Positions 54,221-62,734 of a DNA stretch of 64,000 nucleotides are shown here, one piece after another (the first letter of the stretch is position 1; every line of letters begins with the position of its first letter). The notes beneath the pieces are model-generated. The model did not search any database and was not told where the DNA came from. It saw only the letters and a list, made by a program, of their open reading frames with translations. A program made the position numbers and the translations under genes. Origin of the DNA: Acidimicrobiales bacterium (GTDB lineage: Bacteria; Actinomycetota; Acidimicrobiia; Acidimicrobiales; Acidimicrobilacustridaceae). The stretch covers positions 93,307-157,306 of the forward strand of contig JAGYKS010000021.1 in assembly GCA_018401565.1 (NCBI GenBank). The letters run 5' to 3'.

Positions 54221-55261
54221 ATGAACGTCGACATCGCACTTGCCATGACCGGGCCGCTGGGTGCCGGCCCCCGGGCAGCCGAACTGGCCGAGCTGGGCGC
54301 CGACGGCCTGTTCACGTTCGAAAACGCCCACGACGTGTTCTTTCCCCTGGTGCTTGCGTCGGCGACCACCGACGTGGACCTGATGACCAACGTGGCCATG
54401 GCGCTGCCCAGAAGCCCGTTGCACCTCGCGTACGCCGCCAATGACCTGCAGCTGCTCAGTGGCGGTCGGTTCCGGCTCGGCATCGGTTCCCAGATCCGGC
54501 CCCACATCCAGCGTCGGTATGGGGCCGTGTGGGAAAAGCCGGTGGCCCAGATGCGCGAGTCGGTCGAGGCCACCAAGGCCATCCTGACCCACTTCGCCGG
54601 TGACGGCCCGTTCAACTTCGAGGGCCGGTGGACCACCCACACGCTCATGACCCCCAACTTCAATCCCGGCCCAAACCCGCACGGGCCGCCACCGGTTCTG
54701 GTCGGTGCGTTGGGACCCAAGATGACCCAGATGGCCGCTGAGGTGGCCGACGGCGTGCTGATCATGCCGTTCAACTCGCGTCGCCACGTCGCCGAGCGCA
54801 CACTGCCGGCCATCGAGGCCGGCCTGACGGCGTCGGGACGCACCGGCGACGACCTCGAAATCGTGGTGGAGGTGATCTGCGCCACCGGACGCAACGATGC
54901 CGAGATCGCCAGCGCCATCGAAGGCGTGACCTACCTGCTGGCTTTCTACGGCTCCACCCCGTCGTATCGACCGGTGCTCGACGTCGAGGGATGGGGCGAG
55001 CTGCAACCGCAACTCAACACCCTGTCCAAGCAGGGCGACTGGGCCGCCATGGCCGCCGCCGTTCCCGACGACATGTTGCGAACCATCGCCGCGGTGGGCA
55101 CACCCGACGAGGTGGGCGCCGAGGTGGTGGCCCGGTACGGACACATCGCCCACCGGGTTTGCCTGTATTTCCCGAGCACCGACGTGGCCGACGAGACCGT
55201 GGCAGCGGTGATCGACGCCGTGCACAGGGCCGCAGGTTCTCAGGGCCCGGTACCTCGCTGA
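54221..55261 (+). CDS. F420-dependent luciferase-like monooxygenase (LLM class)
   Basis: About 346 residues, TIM-barrel flavin/F420 fold. The N-terminal barrel has ELAELGADGLFTFENAHDVF, and MTNVAMALPRSPLHLAYAAN followed by DLQLLSGGRFRLGIGSQIRP is the F420 cofactor-binding block of the family. VLVGALGPKMTQMAAEVADG is the central core. F420-dependent LLM enzymes oxidise or reduce small molecules; TIGR03617-like proteins are common in mycobacteria and Acidimicrobiia. ATG 54221 is chosen; an earlier in-frame start at 54191 adds only unconserved residues. Confidence 0.88.
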   Translation: MNVDIALAMTGPLGAGPRAAELAELGADGLFTFENAHDVFFPLVLASATTDVDLMTNVAMALPRSPLHLAYAANDLQLLSGGRFRLGIGSQIRPHIQRRYGAVWEKPVAQMRESVEATKAILTHFAGDGPFNFEGRWTTHTLMTPNFNPGPNPHGPPPVLVGALGPKMTQMAAEVADGVLIMPFNSRRHVAERTLPAIEAGLTASGRTGDDLEIVVEVICATGRNDAEIASAIEGVTYLLAFYGSTPSYRPVLDVEGWGELQPQLNTLSKQGDWAAMAAAVPDDMLRTIAAVGTPDEVGAEVVARYGHIAHRVCLYFPSTDVADETVAAVIDAVHRAAGSQGPVPR

Positions 55262-55322
55262 CGACGGTGACCCCCGCCCCCGCCATCAGGCCCGCTGGCA
55301 ACCAGCGCGGCGGTGGGTGGCG

Positions 55323-56075
55323 TCAGGGACGACCGAGCCGTTCCAACAGGTAGGTCATGGCCGCAGGTGCGTCCGCTGCGATGTGGATGATGGAAGCATC
55401 GCTGGGCCGGATGGCGCCACTGGCAACCATCACCTCATCAACGGTGTGGCGAATGGCCGACCAGTACTGCTCGCCGATCCCCACCACCGGACGCGACGAC
55501 AGCTTCCCGGTCTGGATGAGGGTGGCCACTTCGAACACCTCGTCCACGGTGCCAAAGCCACCGGGGAGGAACACGAACGCCCTGGAGTACTCCACCATCA
55601 TGAGCTTGCGAACGAAGAAGTACTCAAAGTTCAGGCGCACGTCGAGATGGTTGTTGCGCGGTTGGGTGTGACTCACCTTGATGGCACAACCCACCGAGCG
55701 GGCTCCGGCGTCGCGGGCGCCACGGCTGGCAGCCTCCATCACCCCGGGACCCCCACCGGTCACCACGTCGTAGCCTGCCGCCCCCAACAGCCGGCCCACC
55801 TCGTAGGCAACGGCGTAGTCGGGATGGTGTTCGTCAATGCGCGACGAGCCGAACACCGTGACCGACGGTCCGAGCTTGCGAAGCGACCAGAAACCCGACA
55901 CCAGCTCGCCCCACATGCGCACCGACCGCACCAGGTTGGTGGCAAACCCGCGCCATCCGCTCGACACTGGGCGTTCGCCTCCACCGGAACCGACCGACGC
56001 CCGATCTGGTCCAGGCCGTCCCGGCTCTGGTTGCGGACGCATCGACATGCCCCCACCGTACTTCCCGGCACGCAT
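55323..56075 (-). CDS. LOG-family protein (Rossmann fold, cytokinin-riboside phosphoribohydrolase-like)
   Basis: About 250 residues. The fold opens SVTVFGSSRIDEHHPDYAVA, then VVTGGGPGVMEAASRGARDA, and carries the LOG motif FVFLPGGFGTVDEVFE (PGGxGTxxE). Family members split nucleoside 5'-monophosphates into base and ribose phosphate; the bacterial substrate is not fixed. The first ~45 residues are Gly/Pro-rich. ATG 56075 is preferred: it overlaps the upstream glycosyltransferase stop (TGATG), which suggests coupling; ATG 56048 is a shorter option. Confidence 0.85.
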   Translation of the reverse strand: MRAGKYGGGMSMRPQPEPGRPGPDRASVGSGGGERPVSSGWRGFATNLVRSVRMWGELVSGFWSLRKLGPSVTVFGSSRIDEHHPDYAVAYEVGRLLGAAGYDVVTGGGPGVMEAASRGARDAGARSVGCAIKVSHTQPRNNHLDVRLNFEYFFVRKLMMVEYSRAFVFLPGGFGTVDEVFEVATLIQTGKLSSRPVVGIGEQYWSAIRHTVDEVMVASGAIRPSDASIIHIAADAPAAMTYLLERLGRP

Positions 56076-58468
56076 CACCAACCCCCACCACGGCCCCGAA
56101 CACCGACCACGCCGCGATAGAGCATCTCCATGGCGGTGGTCTGTCCCCTGAGGTCGAACAACTCCTGCTGCACGGTGAACTGGGCGTCGGCCAACTTCTG
56201 CCGGGCGCTGACGTCAGGTCCCAGCCGGTCCAGCTGTGTGGCCGCCCCGGCGGCGTCACCGGGCTGGAACAGGGCTGCGCCGTCCACCGCGCCCAACGTC
56301 TCGAGGTGACCTCCACCGGCGGCAGCCACCACCGGCAACCCCGCCGCCATGGCCTCGACCACCGACAGCCCGAACGGCTCAGCTGGGGCCGGGGCCAACA
56401 ACAACGCCGCCCGTTGCACGAAGGGCGTGACGTTGTCGACATGCCCGTGGAACTCAACTGAGTCGCTGATGCCGAGCCGTTGTGCCATGTCGGCGAGGTC
56501 GTCGAGCAGGCTTCCGCCTCCCACCACGTCGAGCACCCAGTTGCTGTCACGCAACCCCGAGGCCGCCCACGCCAGAAGGGCAACGTCGGTGGACTTGACG
56601 GGTTCAAGGCGCTGGAGCACCAGCACCCTGTTCGACCGTTGCGCGGCCGGCGCCCGGTGGGTTGGCGCCACCACTCCGGGGTGGATCACCTCGGCCCCGT
56701 CAGCAATCCCGCCGGCCACAGCGGGAGTGACCGCCACAGCGTGGCTGACCGCCACCTGCTGACGCACGCGCCCGTCCACCCAGCGCTGCGCTGCGGCGCG
56801 CACGGGCCCGTTCGCCAGACCGTCGGGTGGACGGTTGCGCAGTCGGGCGATGCGGTGACCTTGCCCGTCGTCACTCGACCAGCGTTGTGACGCGAAGTGC
56901 CGGGTCACGACCAGCGGCGTTGAACGACCCACCAGCCCGAGTGCGGCGGCCACCAGCGAGCCCGTGGTGTGGGCGTGCACGACGTCGGTGTGGCGGATGC
57001 GGGCCACCGCCCACGCAGCACGACGCCAGTTGGCTGCCGCCACCAGTTCAACGCCCGCATCGGCGAGGCCCGACGCCAACCCGGTCGCCATCACCTCGGG
57101 CCGCAGGCACACGATGCGAACCCTGTGCCCGTCGGCGACCATCGCCGCCGCAACGGAGGTGACGTGTCGCTCGATGCCGGCGAACCGGTTGGTCAGCACC
57201 ACGTGGGTGATGTCGAGCCGTGCGCCGGCAGCGACGGCACGGTCTGACAGTGACCGCACCTGCTGGGCGAACACCGTGGGGTGGTGCTGGGCCTCGAACA
57301 CCGCCCGACCACGGGCTCCCACGGCGGCAGCGGCGTCACGATCGCCAAGAAGCGACACCACGGCCGCAGCGAACGCTGCGGGGTCATCGGCCAGCAACAG
57401 GTCCCGGCCCGGCACCACGTCGAGCCCGCTGGCGCCCGCTGAGGTCGACACCACCGGCAATCCCCACGCCAACGCCTCAACGATCTTCACCCTGGTGCCG
57501 GTGCCGGCAAGCACCGGGGCCACCGACACCGTTGCCCGGGTCAGCTCGACCGCCAGGTCGGGCACCTCCCCCATCAACTCCACACCGTCACCGTCTGAGC
57601 CGGGTGGCGGCCCGGCGTCGGCACCCGCCCCGATCAGGGCGAACGTGGCCGACGGGACGGCGGCGCGAACCCGGGGCCAGACCTCGCCGAGGAACCACGC
57701 TGCTGCCTCGGCGTTGGGCCGGTAGGCAAGGTTTCCCACCATGACCACCCGAGGGTCACGCCTGGCGTCGGAGTTGCGGGGGGCCGTGGGACCGCCACCA
57801 CCAACGCCACGGGGATCGACGGCGGTGTTGACCAGCACGGCCAGATGGGCCGATGAAGCGACGGTGGCCAGGTGGACCAGCTCGTGAGGGGAGCTCACCG
57901 CCGCCACCGGCACGGCGCCCAGCACCCTGCGACGAAGTCGACCCACGGCGTTGCGATGCAGGCGCCGACCGACGGCCAGCACCCCCGGACCCTTGACGTC
58001 GAGCTGTTCTTTGAGGTCGTCCACGTCAACCACCGTGCAACGGTGGCCGGGCACCGCACCCGCCATGTAGGGGTACACATGAAACACCCACAGCAGGTCG
58101 GCAGCACCCACCAGCGCCCGCAGCTGCGACGGCATCTTGCGCCCCGACCCCATCGAATGGGCTGACACGCTGCGCAACCACAGCCGAACTGCCCGAACGC
58201 TGGGGTTTCGAGGTGTTGACGGCGCCGGCACCACCTCAAGGTGGACCCCGCGGTCAGCACACCACGATGCGCACCGGCCGACGACCCCGGGTTCCAGCTC
58301 ATCGCTGCCGGTGACGAGTGCCACGGTGACGGCGTAGTCCTGCGACAAGGCCTGCACCGTGGCCGCGATCCGAACCGCCGAGCCCGATCGGTGCCCTCCG
58401 GGTGCAATCATCGTGATCACCACACACGATCGACGCCGCCGGCCCACGGAGCTGTTGTCGGTGGACAC
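56075..58468 (-). CDS. Fused double GT-B glycosyltransferase
   Basis: About 797 residues made of two GT4-like modules. Module 1 (about 15-415) opens VVITMIAPGGHRSGSAVRIA and has VVMVGNLAYRPNAEAAAWFL, SVAPVLAGTGTRVKIVEALA and AWGLPVVSTSAGASGLDVVP. Module 2 (about 420-790) opens ITHVVLTNRFAGIERHVTSV and has ADGAEVIHPGVV, LVLQRLEPVKS and APAEPFGLSVVEAMAAGLPV. Each has the donor-binding E-x7-E-like block. They may add two sugars in turn. The join is in one frame without a visible start, but an indel that removed a stop cannot be excluded. GTG 58468 is the start. Confidence 0.83.
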   Translation of the reverse strand: MSTDNSSVGRRRRSCVVITMIAPGGHRSGSAVRIAATVQALSQDYAVTVALVTGSDELEPGVVGRCASWCADRGVHLEVVPAPSTPRNPSVRAVRLWLRSVSAHSMGSGRKMPSQLRALVGAADLLWVFHVYPYMAGAVPGHRCTVVDVDDLKEQLDVKGPGVLAVGRRLHRNAVGRLRRRVLGAVPVAAVSSPHELVHLATVASSAHLAVLVNTAVDPRGVGGGGPTAPRNSDARRDPRVVMVGNLAYRPNAEAAAWFLGEVWPRVRAAVPSATFALIGAGADAGPPPGSDGDGVELMGEVPDLAVELTRATVSVAPVLAGTGTRVKIVEALAWGLPVVSTSAGASGLDVVPGRDLLLADDPAAFAAAVVSLLGDRDAAAAVGARGRAVFEAQHHPTVFAQQVRSLSDRAVAAGARLDITHVVLTNRFAGIERHVTSVAAAMVADGHRVRIVCLRPEVMATGLASGLADAGVELVAAANWRRAAWAVARIRHTDVVHAHTTGSLVAAALGLVGRSTPLVVTRHFASQRWSSDDGQGHRIARLRNRPPDGLANGPVRAAAQRWVDGRVRQQVAVSHAVAVTPAVAGGIADGAEVIHPGVVAPTHRAPAAQRSNRVLVLQRLEPVKSTDVALLAWAASGLRDSNWVLDVVGGGSLLDDLADMAQRLGISDSVEFHGHVDNVTPFVQRAALLLAPAPAEPFGLSVVEAMAAGLPVVAAAGGGHLETLGAVDGAALFQPGDAAGAATQLDRLGPDVSARQKLADAQFTVQQELFDLRGQTTAMEMLYRGVVGVRGRGGGW

Positions 58469-58847
58469 CCCCGGAGTCTACGACCGGGTGGCACCTGCGC
58501 ATGGGTCCCCGGTTGGCCCACCACCTGGCGCCAGAACCACCAGGCGGCAGCACGCACCCAGGCCTCCCACCCAGGACTGCCCCGCCACTCACGACTGCCC
58601 CCACCCACGACCACCTCCCACCCACGACTACCCGTGCAGCTAGGGCAGAAAAATCGCAGATGATAGATTTGCCACTTCATGACCAACGCAGCGATCACCG
58701 TCTGGCCAACGCGCCCGGGAACCGTTCCTGCGCCGCTGCCGGGCCGATCGCTCACGCAGGCCATTCAAGAAGCTTACGCAGGCCACCAACAAGGCTCACG
58801 CAGGCCACCAACAGGCTCACGCAGGCCACCAACAGGGTGGTGTCGCC
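58469..58847. other. 379-bp divergent gap upstream of the Rieske gene
   Basis: No gene is supported. It holds CCCACCCACGAC-like short repeats (58540-58630), a weak A+T-rich patch near 58650-58670 and the four-unit repeat at 58751-58836. No clear promoter is seen. Confidence 0.5.
58751..58836. repeat. Four 21-22 bp tandem repeats ending 11 bases before the Rieske ATG
   Basis: Units start at 58751, 58773, 58795 and 58816, with the core CTCACGCAGGCCACCAACAGG. The last two are identical. They take the place where a ribosome site would normally stand. Confidence 0.88.
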
Positions 58848-59843
58848 ATGTTGGTGAGCGAGATCCCGGCACTGCGTGACTTCTGGTATCCGGTGGCCTA
58901 CGCCGCCGGTGTTACCACGACCCCGGTGGCGTGCCGGGTCCTGTCCACCGACGTTGTGGTGTGGCGGGCCAGCGACAACGGGCCGGCGCTGGCGGCGCTC
59001 GACCAGTGTCCGCACCGGGCCGCTCGCCTGTCGCAGGGGTGGGTTGATGCCGGATGCCTGGTCTGTCCCTACCACGGGTGGAATTTCGACGATGCCGGTG
59101 CCTGCGTTGCCATCCCGGCGCAGGGCCCCGATGCGGCCATTCCACCGACGGCACAACTCACCGGCGTGGAAGTGGCTGAACGTTACGGGCTGGTGTGGGT
59201 GTGTGTGGGTGACCCATGCGAGCAGATCCCGGTGCTCGACGAGGCCGAGCCCGACAGTGGCTACACCCTCATCCACGAACTCATGGACATGTGGCCGGCC
59301 TCAGCACCCAGGGTCATGGACAACGCCCTCGACGTGAGCCACATCCCGTGGGTACACCGCAACACCGTCGGCACACCCGATCACCCCGGGGTATCGCCGT
59401 TCACTGTGGAGCGTGATGGCCTGCGCCTGCGCTTCACCCTGTCGTACACCGCCGCCATGAGCGAACAGCAAAAGGTCAACACCGGCATCACCACCGACAC
59501 CGCCGAACGAATCACCCACGTGGAACTGGTGTCACCATTCGTCTACCGGGGGGTGCTCGAGTACCCCGCCAACGGACTGCGCCACGTGCTGTTCAAGACA
59601 GCCACACCGGTTGACGACCACACCACGCTGTTTTGCCAGTTCATCGCCCGGAACGACAATCCACCGCCCGACCGCTGGGAGGCCATCGCCAGCGTGGACC
59701 GCAGCGTGCAGGCCGAAGACAAGGCCCTGCTGTCCAATGTCCCGTCGCAGTTTCCCCTCGACATCACCTCAGAAGTCCACGTCGCCGCCGACCGCATGAC
59801 TGTCGAATACCGCAGGGTGCTCGCCGAGTTGGCGACACGGTGA
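58848..59843 (+). CDS. Rieske non-haem iron oxygenase
   Basis: About 331 residues. The Rieske cluster ligands are ALDQCPHRAARLSQG (CPH) and CLVCPYHGWNFDDAG (CPYHGW), 16 residues apart. The mononuclear iron ligands lie in RVMDNALDVSHIPWVHRNTV with two His and an upstream Asp. Related enzymes demethylate or hydroxylate aromatics (vanillate/PAO-type). The product is cytosolic and needs a reductase not seen here. ATG 58848 is chosen; GTG 58854 is possible. The GT2 gene starts on its stop (GTGA), so they are coupled. Confidence 0.88.
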   Translation: MLVSEIPALRDFWYPVAYAAGVTTTPVACRVLSTDVVVWRASDNGPALAALDQCPHRAARLSQGWVDAGCLVCPYHGWNFDDAGACVAIPAQGPDAAIPPTAQLTGVEVAERYGLVWVCVGDPCEQIPVLDEAEPDSGYTLIHELMDMWPASAPRVMDNALDVSHIPWVHRNTVGTPDHPGVSPFTVERDGLRLRFTLSYTAAMSEQQKVNTGITTDTAERITHVELVSPFVYRGVLEYPANGLRHVLFKTATPVDDHTTLFCQFIARNDNPPPDRWEAIASVDRSVQAEDKALLSNVPSQFPLDITSEVHVAADRMTVEYRRVLAELATR

Positions 59844-60874
59844 CCCCGGCGTCACCCGGACCTGGCGGGGTCCGGCTGTCAGTGGTGGTGCCCATCCACG
59901 AGTCGGCCGACACCCTCGAGGTGTGCGTCGCAGCCCTGCTGGCCGCCCGGGGACCCAACGACGAGATCATCATCGCCGACGACGGATCCACCGACGGTGG
60001 CTGGGAGGTGCTTCCGGAGTCGATGGTCGAGCAGGTAGCGGTGGTGACCAGCACCACCAACATCGGGCGCGGTCCGGTGCGCAATCTCGGAGCCGCCACC
60101 GCCACCGGCGATGTGTTGGTGTTCGTGGATGCCGACGTGGCCGTGCACGACGACGCCCTCGAACTCCTCAGGTCGGCGTTCACCACCGATCCGGGGTGTT
60201 CCGCCGTCATTGGCTCGTACGACGACCGGCCTGCCGACCAGGGCCTCGTGAGCCAGTACCGCAACCTGCTGCACCATCACACCCATCACACCCGTGGCCC
60301 TACCGCCACCCACTTCTGGACCGGCCTCGGCGCCGTACGCCGCACCACCTTCACCGACCTGGGTGGACTCGACGAGCACACCTGGGCCCGCAACATGGAA
60401 GACGTCGAATTCGGCCATCGGGTGGTCGATGCCGGCAACACCATCGTGGTTCTGCCACAGGTACAGGGCACCCATCACAAACGGTTCACGGTGGGTTCGA
60501 TGGTGCGAACCGACCTGTTCAACCGGGCCATCCCGTGGTCGTCGCTGATGCTCGACAGCGGGATGCGAACCGATCCGTTCGTGGCATCGTCCAACCAGAC
60601 CATCTCGGTCGCCATGGCCGCGCTGTTGGTTGTGAGCGTGCTGGCAACACCGTTCAGTGTTGTCGCCGCCTGGGTGGCGTTGGCGGCGGTGGTGACGTTC
60701 CTGGCCGTGAATGCCGGCCTTTGGAGGTTTTTCGCCCGCTCCCGGGGGTTGGGGTTCGCACTGGCCGCCATCCCGTTGCACCTGCTGCATTGCCTGTTGG
60801 CCGGGATCGGGTTCGGTGTCGCTGTGGCCCGACGATTTGTGGGGTGGATCACCCGCCGACGACAGGGATCCTGA
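59840..60874 (+). CDS. Family 2 glycosyltransferase with membrane tail
   Basis: About 344 residues. GT-A fold: VRLSVVVPIHESADTLEVCV, the ADDGSTDGGWEVL loop, and VLVFVDADVAVHDDALEL with the DxD metal site. Acceptor-side ED is in GLDEHTWARNMEDVEFGHRV. Three hydrophobic helices follow (MAALLVVSVLATPFSVVAAW and later), so it sits at the membrane. GTG 59840 overlaps the Rieske stop. Its 3' end overlaps the convergent HlpA-like gene by 26 bases. Confidence 0.87.
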   Translation: MTPASPGPGGVRLSVVVPIHESADTLEVCVAALLAARGPNDEIIIADDGSTDGGWEVLPESMVEQVAVVTSTTNIGRGPVRNLGAATATGDVLVFVDADVAVHDDALELLRSAFTTDPGCSAVIGSYDDRPADQGLVSQYRNLLHHHTHHTRGPTATHFWTGLGAVRRTTFTDLGGLDEHTWARNMEDVEFGHRVVDAGNTIVVLPQVQGTHHKRFTVGSMVRTDLFNRAIPWSSLMLDSGMRTDPFVASSNQTISVAMAALLVVSVLATPFSVVAAWVALAAVVTFLAVNAGLWRFFARSRGLGFALAAIPLHLLHCLLAGIGFGVAVARRFVGWITRRRQGS

Positions 60875-61781
60875 CGTTCAAGCGGCGGAAGCGCTCGCGG
60901 ATCCTGCGGCCGAACCCCCAACGGTGGTAGCGGGCCAAAGCGGCGTCGTAGTGGGCATCAGCAACGAGATCGTCGGGGTGCACCAGCGGCAGTGGTAGCC
61001 CGGTGGCCCGCAGGTGGGCCAGCCGGTGACGGCCGGAGGTGGTGTGGGTGGCACCCTTGGCCAGACCGATGTTGTGGACCATGTTCACCGACGGCACCAC
61101 CACCAGACCACCCTGCCGGGCCACAGTGAAATGCCATGCGCGGGCCCAGGTGCGTTTGGTTCCGGCGTGGGCCGAGGCGAACTTGGACCCCAGCGCCCGA
61201 TGCAGTGGTGGGGTCCCGGGGCCGAACGAGTCCTGGACGACGGGCCATGTGCCCAGTACGGGATCGAAGCCCTCCCATGCCCGACGCCACGACGCCCATC
61301 CCCAGATATGGCCGCCCGAGGCGAAGAAGTAGCTGCCCGGCCCGTGGTCGACGTCTGCCTCGATATTCACCGACGTCACCGCCATCACCTCGGGGGTATG
61401 GCGGTACCTCTCAAGCATGAGGGCGGCGAACACGAAGAAGTCCGGATGCACCAGGCAGTCGTCTTCGAGGATCACCCCCTCGTCAACCTCGGACCAGAAC
61501 CAGTCGATGGCGGTGACCATGGACCTTTGCAGGCCCAGATTGTGGTCATGAGCCAACACGTGCAGGTCGCACGGCCAGTCGATGTCGTCGAGCACCTTGC
61601 GGGTCTGCGCGCACAGGTCGACGTCTTCACGATGGTCCGGACGCGGACCATCGGCGGCCACGAACAGCCGTGGCACCCCAACCTCTCGCAAGGCGGCGAT
61701 CATCGTTCGGGTGACGTCAGGCCGGTTGAACACCACCAGCAACACCGGTGGTGGTGGCAGCGCCGGCTCAGGCGGAACCAT
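60849..61781 (-). CDS. HlpA-like glycosyltransferase (GT-A fold)
   Basis: About 310 residues. VLLVVFNRPDVTRTMIAALR, FVAADGPRPDHREDVDLCAQ, HDHNLGLQRSMVTAIDWFW and VILEDDCLVHPDFFVFAAL (EDD metal site) are the family's sugar-nucleotide and metal blocks. GGHIWGWASWRRAWEGFD is the conserved tryptophan-rich acceptor block. It acts on cell-surface glycan with unknown sugar. The start is unsettled: ATG 61781 is chosen, but GTG 61826 or TTG 61841 would add a Pro-rich head. Confidence 0.82.
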   Translation of the reverse strand: MVPPEPALPPPPVLLVVFNRPDVTRTMIAALREVGVPRLFVAADGPRPDHREDVDLCAQTRKVLDDIDWPCDLHVLAHDHNLGLQRSMVTAIDWFWSEVDEGVILEDDCLVHPDFFVFAALMLERYRHTPEVMAVTSVNIEADVDHGPGSYFFASGGHIWGWASWRRAWEGFDPVLGTWPVVQDSFGPGTPPLHRALGSKFASAHAGTKRTWARAWHFTVARQGGLVVVPSVNMVHNIGLAKGATHTTSGRHRLAHLRATGLPLPLVHPDDLVADAHYDAALARYHRWGFGRRIRERFRRLNVRIPVVGG

Positions 61782-61870
61782 GGGGTCTCGGGGATCCACC
61801 GACGCGATGCTACCGGGCGTGGCCACCGGCCCCGGGGCCAAGGTGCGCTGCTAGCGTCAAAGACGTCCCT

Positions 61871-62734
61871 ATGCCCCTGCCACCAGCAACGTCGCCGTCG
61901 GGCCGGGTCGCCGGCAACGACTCCTGGGATCGCCAACTGGCCCCGTTCATTGCTGCGGCAGGCGCGCCAACGGGCCGTCCGGCCACGTGGCGGGATTTCT
62001 GCGACCGGCTCCACATCAACCTGCTTCAGCGCTGGTTGCCCCCGACCACCACGGGCCGGGCGCTCAAGACCGACCTGTTCGACGAAGCCGCCGGAGAAGG
62101 TCTGAGCGAGTTCCTTGCGCAGCGGGCCGATCAGGTGGTGGGCACCGACGTGTCGCTCGCCGTGGCTCGCGCCGCCACTGGCGCCGCCACTGGCGCCGTC
62201 GACCGGCCGACCCGCCGGGTGGACGCCACCCTGTGTGATGTCCGACGCCTGGCGTTCGCCGACGGATCGTTCGACATCGTGGTGTCGAACTCCACGCTCG
62301 ACCATTTCGCCCTCCGCAGCGACATCACCGTGGCCCTGGCTGAAATCCACCGCGTCACCCGACCGGGAGGGGTGCTGGTGGTGACGCTGGACAATCCCCG
62401 CCATCCGCTGGTGGCGGCCCGCACGCTGCTGCCGGCGAGACTGCTGCGGGCACTTGGCCTGCAGCCGTACTACGTGGGTGCCACCATGAGCCTTCCCCGT
62501 CTGGTCGCCACGTTGGAGTCGTTGGGCTGGGTGGTTGACGACACCACCACCATGATGCACACCCTGCGGGTGGCGGCGATCCCCGCCTGCACGCGCCTCG
62601 ATCGAGTCGGCCCGGGTGGCACTGCGGCGCGCCGGAGGCTCACGGCCGTCATGTTGGCCAGCGAGCTGCTCGGTCGTCTTCCCACCCGACAGTTCACCGG
62701 GCACTACGTGGCCGTGAAGGCGGTGCGGGCATGA
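61871..62734 (+). CDS. Class I SAM-dependent methyltransferase
   Basis: About 287 residues. The SAM-binding core is atypical at the first glycine loop (LKTDLFDEAAGEGLSEFL) but VVGTDVSLAVARAAT (motif II Asp), FADGSFDIVVSNSTLDHF (motif IV) and VTRPGGVLVVTLDNPRHPLV (post-motif) are clear. Ubiquinone/MenG-like or glycan methyltransferases share these. It is coupled by ATGA overlap to the sulfotransferase gene, so both may decorate the same surface molecule. ATG 61871 is chosen. Confidence 0.85.
   Translation: MPLPPATSPSGRVAGNDSWDRQLAPFIAAAGAPTGRPATWRDFCDRLHINLLQRWLPPTTTGRALKTDLFDEAAGEGLSEFLAQRADQVVGTDVSLAVARAATGAATGAVDRPTRRVDATLCDVRRLAFADGSFDIVVSNSTLDHFALRSDITVALAEIHRVTRPGGVLVVTLDNPRHPLVAARTLLPARLLRALGLQPYYVGATMSLPRLVATLESLGWVVDDTTTMMHTLRVAAIPACTRLDRVGPGGTAARRRLTAVMLASELLGRLPTRQFTGHYVAVKAVRA

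Noticed and set aside
2772-58836. CRISPR arrays
   Set aside because: Repeats are contiguous, with no spacers and 2-5 copies, and no cas gene is present.
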